A stretch of 64,000 nt of DNA from Allobranchiibius huperziae (GTDB lineage: Bacteria; Actinomycetota; Actinomycetes; Actinomycetales; Dermatophilaceae): the NCBI RefSeq assembly GCF_013410455.1, contig NZ_JACCFW010000001.1, positions 1,070,929 to 1,134,928 of the forward strand, written 5' to 3'. Below the pieces are notes generated by a model. The model was not told the DNA's origin, searched no databases, and was given only the letters and a program-made list of their open reading frames with translations. Positions within the stretch are counted from its first letter, which is position 1. The number at the start of each line of letters is the position of its first letter. Shown one piece after another: positions 61,218 to 64,000 of the stretch. A program made the translations under genes and the position numbers.

Positions 61218-62312
61218 ATGACGCAGACCGCCCCGATCCTGCACGTCCGAGGCACCGTCCTCACAGGTCCGCACGAGGTCCGTGAGGAGATGTGGGTGGT
61301 CGGTGGCGCGGTGACTTTCACCCGCCCCGCCGACACCGACGACGTACAGAGCGTCGAGGGATTCGTGCTGCCGGGGCTCGTCGACGCGCACTGTCACGTC
61401 GGGCTCGAGGCGCAGGGCGGAGTGGGGCCCGAGAGGGCGGAAGAGCACGCGGTGGCCGAACGTGCGGCGGGTGCACTGCTGCTGCGGGACGCGGGCTCGC
61501 CCGTCGACACGCACTGGATGGACGAGCGCGAGGACCTGCCCCGGATCATCCGCGCGGGACGCCACATCGCCCGTACCAAGCGCTACATCCGCAACTTCGC
61601 GCACGAGATCGAGCCGGAGGACCTGGTCGCGTATGTGCGCCAGGAAGCCCGCCGAGGCGACGGGTGGGTCAAGCTCGTGGGTGACTGGATCGACCGGGAC
61701 CGCGGCGACCTCGCGCCGTGCTGGCCGCGTGAGGCTCTCGCCGCCGCGATCGCGGCCGCTCACGAGGAGGATGCGCGGGTGACCGCTCACTGCTTCGGTG
61801 AGGAGTCGTTGCTCGACTTCGCGGCCGCCGGCACCGACTGCATCGAGCACGCGTCCGGGCTGCAGCCGGACAGCATCGACCTCTTCGCCCGGCAGGGCAT
61901 CGCGATCGTGCCGACGCTCATCAACATCGAGAACTTCCCGAAGTTCGCCGAGGCGGGTGAAGCCAAGTTCCCGGCGTACGGCACGCACATGCGCGACCTC
62001 TACGCTCGCCGGCACGCCACGATCGCCGCGGCGCACGAGGCGGGCATCGCGGTCTACGTCGGCACCGACGCCGGCGGGCAGCTGCCGCACGGGCTCGTGG
62101 CGCGCGAGGTGGCCGAGCTGGTCACGGTGGGGATGACCGAGCTGGAGGCACTGGACGCGGCGACGTGGGGTGCCCGCGCCTGGCTCGGTCGCCCGGGTCT
62201 CGACGAGGGTGAGAGCGCGGACTTCGTTGTCTACCAGGAGGATCCACGAATCGATGTGCGAGTGCTGAGCGCGCCCCAGCACGTCGTCCTGCGCGGAAGG
62301 GCGATGCTGTGA
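61218..62312 (+). CDS. Amidohydrolase family protein
   Basis: A 364-residue metal-dependent hydrolase. The N-terminal beta-sandwich leads to the metal motif GLVDAHCHVGLEA (HxH near residue 57). The likely carboxylated lysine is in WVKLVGDW; further ligands are in VTAHCFGEE and CIEHASGL, and the catalytic Asp is in YVGTDAGGQLPHG. The C-terminus returns to the beta-sandwich (GESADFVVYQEDP, VVLRGRAML). Resembles imidazolonepropionase/prolidase-type amidohydrolases; substrate unknown. ATG 61218 is used. It overlaps the next gene by four bases. Confidence 0.88.
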   Translation: MTQTAPILHVRGTVLTGPHEVREEMWVVGGAVTFTRPADTDDVQSVEGFVLPGLVDAHCHVGLEAQGGVGPERAEEHAVAERAAGALLLRDAGSPVDTHWMDEREDLPRIIRAGRHIARTKRYIRNFAHEIEPEDLVAYVRQEARRGDGWVKLVGDWIDRDRGDLAPCWPREALAAAIAAAHEEDARVTAHCFGEESLLDFAAAGTDCIEHASGLQPDSIDLFARQGIAIVPTLINIENFPKFAEAGEAKFPAYGTHMRDLYARRHATIAAAHEAGIAVYVGTDAGGQLPHGLVAREVAELVTVGMTELEALDAATWGARAWLGRPGLDEGESADFVVYQEDPRIDVRVLSAPQHVVLRGRAML

Positions 62313-63289
62313 GCCGCGAACGTCCCCCGGGCCCGCTGCTCGCACGGGGGGAACGGGTGTGGGTCCGCACCGTCGTGCACGACGACCTCGCCCCCTACCA
62401 GCAGGCCGTGCGCAGTTCGTGGGACCGCATCGGGGCCTGGAACCCGGTCTCCGCAGGTGATCTGGAGTGGCACCTGGGTCGTCAGAGCACCGAGCACCGC
62501 ACCTTCCTCATCCACGCCACCGAACCGACGGGTGAGCACGACATCGTCGGAAAGGTCAACGTCAGCAACGTCGTTCGTGGCAGGTTCCAGAACGGCACCA
62601 TGGGGTACGACGCCTACGACCCCTACGCCGGGCGAGGCATGTTCGCCGAAGGGTTGCGCCTGGTGGTGGGTCTGGCGTTCGCCGGAGCGGGACAGGGGAT
62701 GGATCTGCACCGCGTCGAGGCCAACGTGCGCCCCGGCAACACCCGGTCGGCGGGGGTGCTGCGGTCGCTCGGTTTCCGCCGGGAGGGCCATATCCGCTCG
62801 ATGCTCCTGCTGGAGTCCGGTGGTGAACCCGCGCAGTGGCGTGATCACGACGCGTACGCCGTGCACCGCGGGGAGTGGCCCGCGACGCCGTACGCCGCTC
62901 ACCGACCTGCCCGAATGGCGTTGCTCGTCAGTGACTTCGGCGCACCCGACCGCTCCGGGTCGTCCGGGCTGGCTCCCGCCCTGGCCGCAGAACTGGGCCT
63001 GCCGCTCTTCCCGCGTGCCGTGGTGCCCGACGATGCTCTCTGGGAGCTGCTCGCCGCATCGCCGGTGGGGGGAGTCGTCGAGGGCGTCTGGCCACGGGAG
63101 GCGGAGGCGTTCGTGCGCGAAGGTCTGCAGCGCGCGGGGTTCGATCCCGCGGTCGTGCCCCGACTGCGGGGCGACGGACGGTTCGCGGACGACCCGCCCG
63201 ACGGTCCGGCGCCCATCGGGGTGTCCGCAGCGCTGCGTCCCTCCGACGTGAGCCGGGTGGCCCTGCGCGTGCGCGCGGCGTTCGCCTGA
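62309..63289 (+). CDS. GNAT acetyltransferase with additional C-terminal domain
   Basis: A 326-residue protein. Residues 1-195 are a RimJ-type GNAT domain: RGERVWVRTVVHDDLAPYQQ, GYDAYDPYAGRGMFAEGLRL with the acetyl-CoA loop YAGRGM, and VEANVRPGNTRSAGVLRSLG. Residues about 205-326 form an extra region (MALLVSDFGAPDRSGSSGLA, ELGLPLFPRAVVPDDALWEL, a closing DVSRVALRVRAAF), unrecognised but reminiscent of a small Rossmann or kinase-like fold. The start is GTG 62309, coupled to the amidohydrolase. Confidence 0.78.
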   Translation: MSRERPPGPLLARGERVWVRTVVHDDLAPYQQAVRSSWDRIGAWNPVSAGDLEWHLGRQSTEHRTFLIHATEPTGEHDIVGKVNVSNVVRGRFQNGTMGYDAYDPYAGRGMFAEGLRLVVGLAFAGAGQGMDLHRVEANVRPGNTRSAGVLRSLGFRREGHIRSMLLLESGGEPAQWRDHDAYAVHRGEWPATPYAAHRPARMALLVSDFGAPDRSGSSGLAPALAAELGLPLFPRAVVPDDALWELLAASPVGGVVEGVWPREAEAFVREGLQRAGFDPAVVPRLRGDGRFADDPPDGPAPIGVSAALRPSDVSRVALRVRAAFA

Positions 63290-63379
63290 GGCGTGTCGCG
63301 GCGGTCTGTCGCCGGCAGGGTCTACCTTGGGCGTCGTACGTGATCCACGTCACACACGTCCCATCACATGGAGTCAGCC

Positions 63380-64000
63380 ATGTCCGCACTGCCTTCCGCA
63401 CGCACTCGTCTCTCCCGCCGCGTCGCCGTCGCCCTCACCTCCAGCGCCCTCGCGCTCGGCACCGGCTACGTGAGCGCCCCGGCGCGCGCCGCCACACCGG
63501 GTGCGGCGACCGACGGTCCGGGCGCCGCGAGCTACCAGGCGCAGTCGCGCAAGGACTGTGTCGGCACGGCACGCAACCGGACCTCGAAGGTCTGGTACAC
63601 CGTCGCGAACGGCGTGCTGTCCGACGTCTTCGCGCCCACGGTCGACGCCACCAACGTCAAGACGATGCAGTACATCGTGAGCGACGGCAGCTCCTTCACC
63701 GACCTGCAGACGCGCGACATGACCTACACGGTGCGCGCCGACGCGAGCGGGATGGCGTGCACCGTCACGTCGACCGCGAAGAGCGGCCGGTATCGGCTGG
63801 TGACGACGTACATCACCGACCCTGAACGTGATTCGGTCGTGACGCACACCCAGTACCAACCGCTCACCACTGCGGCCGCGGCCTACAAGATCTACGTCCG
63901 TCTCGACGCGAACGCCGGCGGCAACGGCGGCGGCGGCACCTCGAACGCCGGCGCCGACACCGCGGTGGTCGACACCTCCGGCGGACACCCGGTGCCGGTC
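63380..64000 (+). CDS. Secreted glucodextranase/glucoamylase-like protein, N-terminal part
   Basis: The reading frame is open from ATG 63380 to the window end (207 codons). Signal peptide about 1-37 (RRVAVALTSSALALGTGYVS, cleavage near ARAA). The following sequence has the glucodextranase N-domain style of GH15 enzymes: RTSKVWYTVANGVLSDVFAP, TVDATNVKTMQYIVSDGSSF, TDLQTRDMTYTVR. These enzymes release glucose from alpha-glucans outside the cell. The catalytic barrel lies beyond the window. GGAG stands before the ATG; an in-frame ATG at 63368 is the alternative. Confidence 0.78.
   Translation, partial: MSALPSARTRLSRRVAVALTSSALALGTGYVSAPARAATPGAATDGPGAASYQAQSRKDCVGTARNRTSKVWYTVANGVLSDVFAPTVDATNVKTMQYIVSDGSSFTDLQTRDMTYTVRADASGMACTVTSTAKSGRYRLVTTYITDPERDSVVTHTQYQPLTTAAAAYKIYVRLDANAGGNGGGGTSNAGADTAVVDTSGGHPVPV

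Overview
High-GC actinobacterial chromosome. Rare AT-rich promoters, frequent GTG starts, four-base stop/start overlaps and the gene order thiL / rpmB / DAK protein / recG / rsmD / coaD / yceD / rpmF / rnc / mutM / smc / ftsY / amtB / glnB / glnD / ffh all fit a member of the Micrococcales, possibly Dermacoccaceae or Intrasporangiaceae. The family assignment is inference from gene order and protein style; no rRNA is present to test it. I found no tRNA, rRNA, CRISPR array, transposase or integrase.

Layout. 1-5 kb: the end of thiL, then an accessory block (13E12/DUF222 HNH nuclease, mycothiol-type isomerase-like protein, pirin-GNAT fusion, NAD-dependent epimerase) that separates thiL from rpmB. 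5-12.6 kb: housekeeping run for fatty-acid-kinase-like DAK protein, RecG, RsmD, CoaD, YceD, L32, RNase III and MutM. 12.6-15.4 kb: M3 peptidase and methionine aminopeptidase, then a broken alpha/beta hydrolase and a long hairpin. 15.9-21.3 kb: a leftward unit made of a small protein, a large LuxR-type (LAL) ATPase regulator, a GNAT acetyltransferase and a secreted peptide-N-glycanase A-like protein. 21.5-28 kb: smc, a serine hydrolase, a small membrane protein and ftsY. 28-29.9 kb: leftward DUF1737 / rhodanese / metZ.

28-45.7 kb is an accessory stretch between ftsY and amtB. It carries a second, partly identical copy of the DUF222 nuclease, two paralogous leftward cassettes (an Xre-like regulator followed by three small or wall-directed secreted proteins), an SDR plus GH15 pair, an LLM oxidoreductase, and an ABC exporter with a MerR regulator. 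45.7-50 kb is the nitrogen block amtB-glnB-glnD with a GlnR-like site upstream. 50-54 kb holds a truncated VOC protein, a secreted beta-helix protein and ffh.

54-64 kb is again accessory. An NmrA-SnoaL fusion and a winged-helix regulator precede a tandemly duplicated two-gene cassette. Each unit encodes an NlpC/P60 endopeptidase and a lysozyme-like protein, and both proteins of a unit end in nearly the same SH3-like domain. A secreted beta-lactamase-like serine hydrolase, an amidohydrolase, a GNAT fusion and the start of a secreted glucodextranase/glucoamylase-like protein follow.

The recurring theme is cell-envelope remodelling. One SH3-like fold appears in secreted NlpC/P60 and lysozyme-like enzymes and, unexpectedly, at the C-terminus of a regulator with no signal peptide. 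HTH regulators precede each of the three wall-protein clusters. This regulator plus matched wall-effector arrangement is the best candidate here for an undescribed system; its function is not shown by the sequence.
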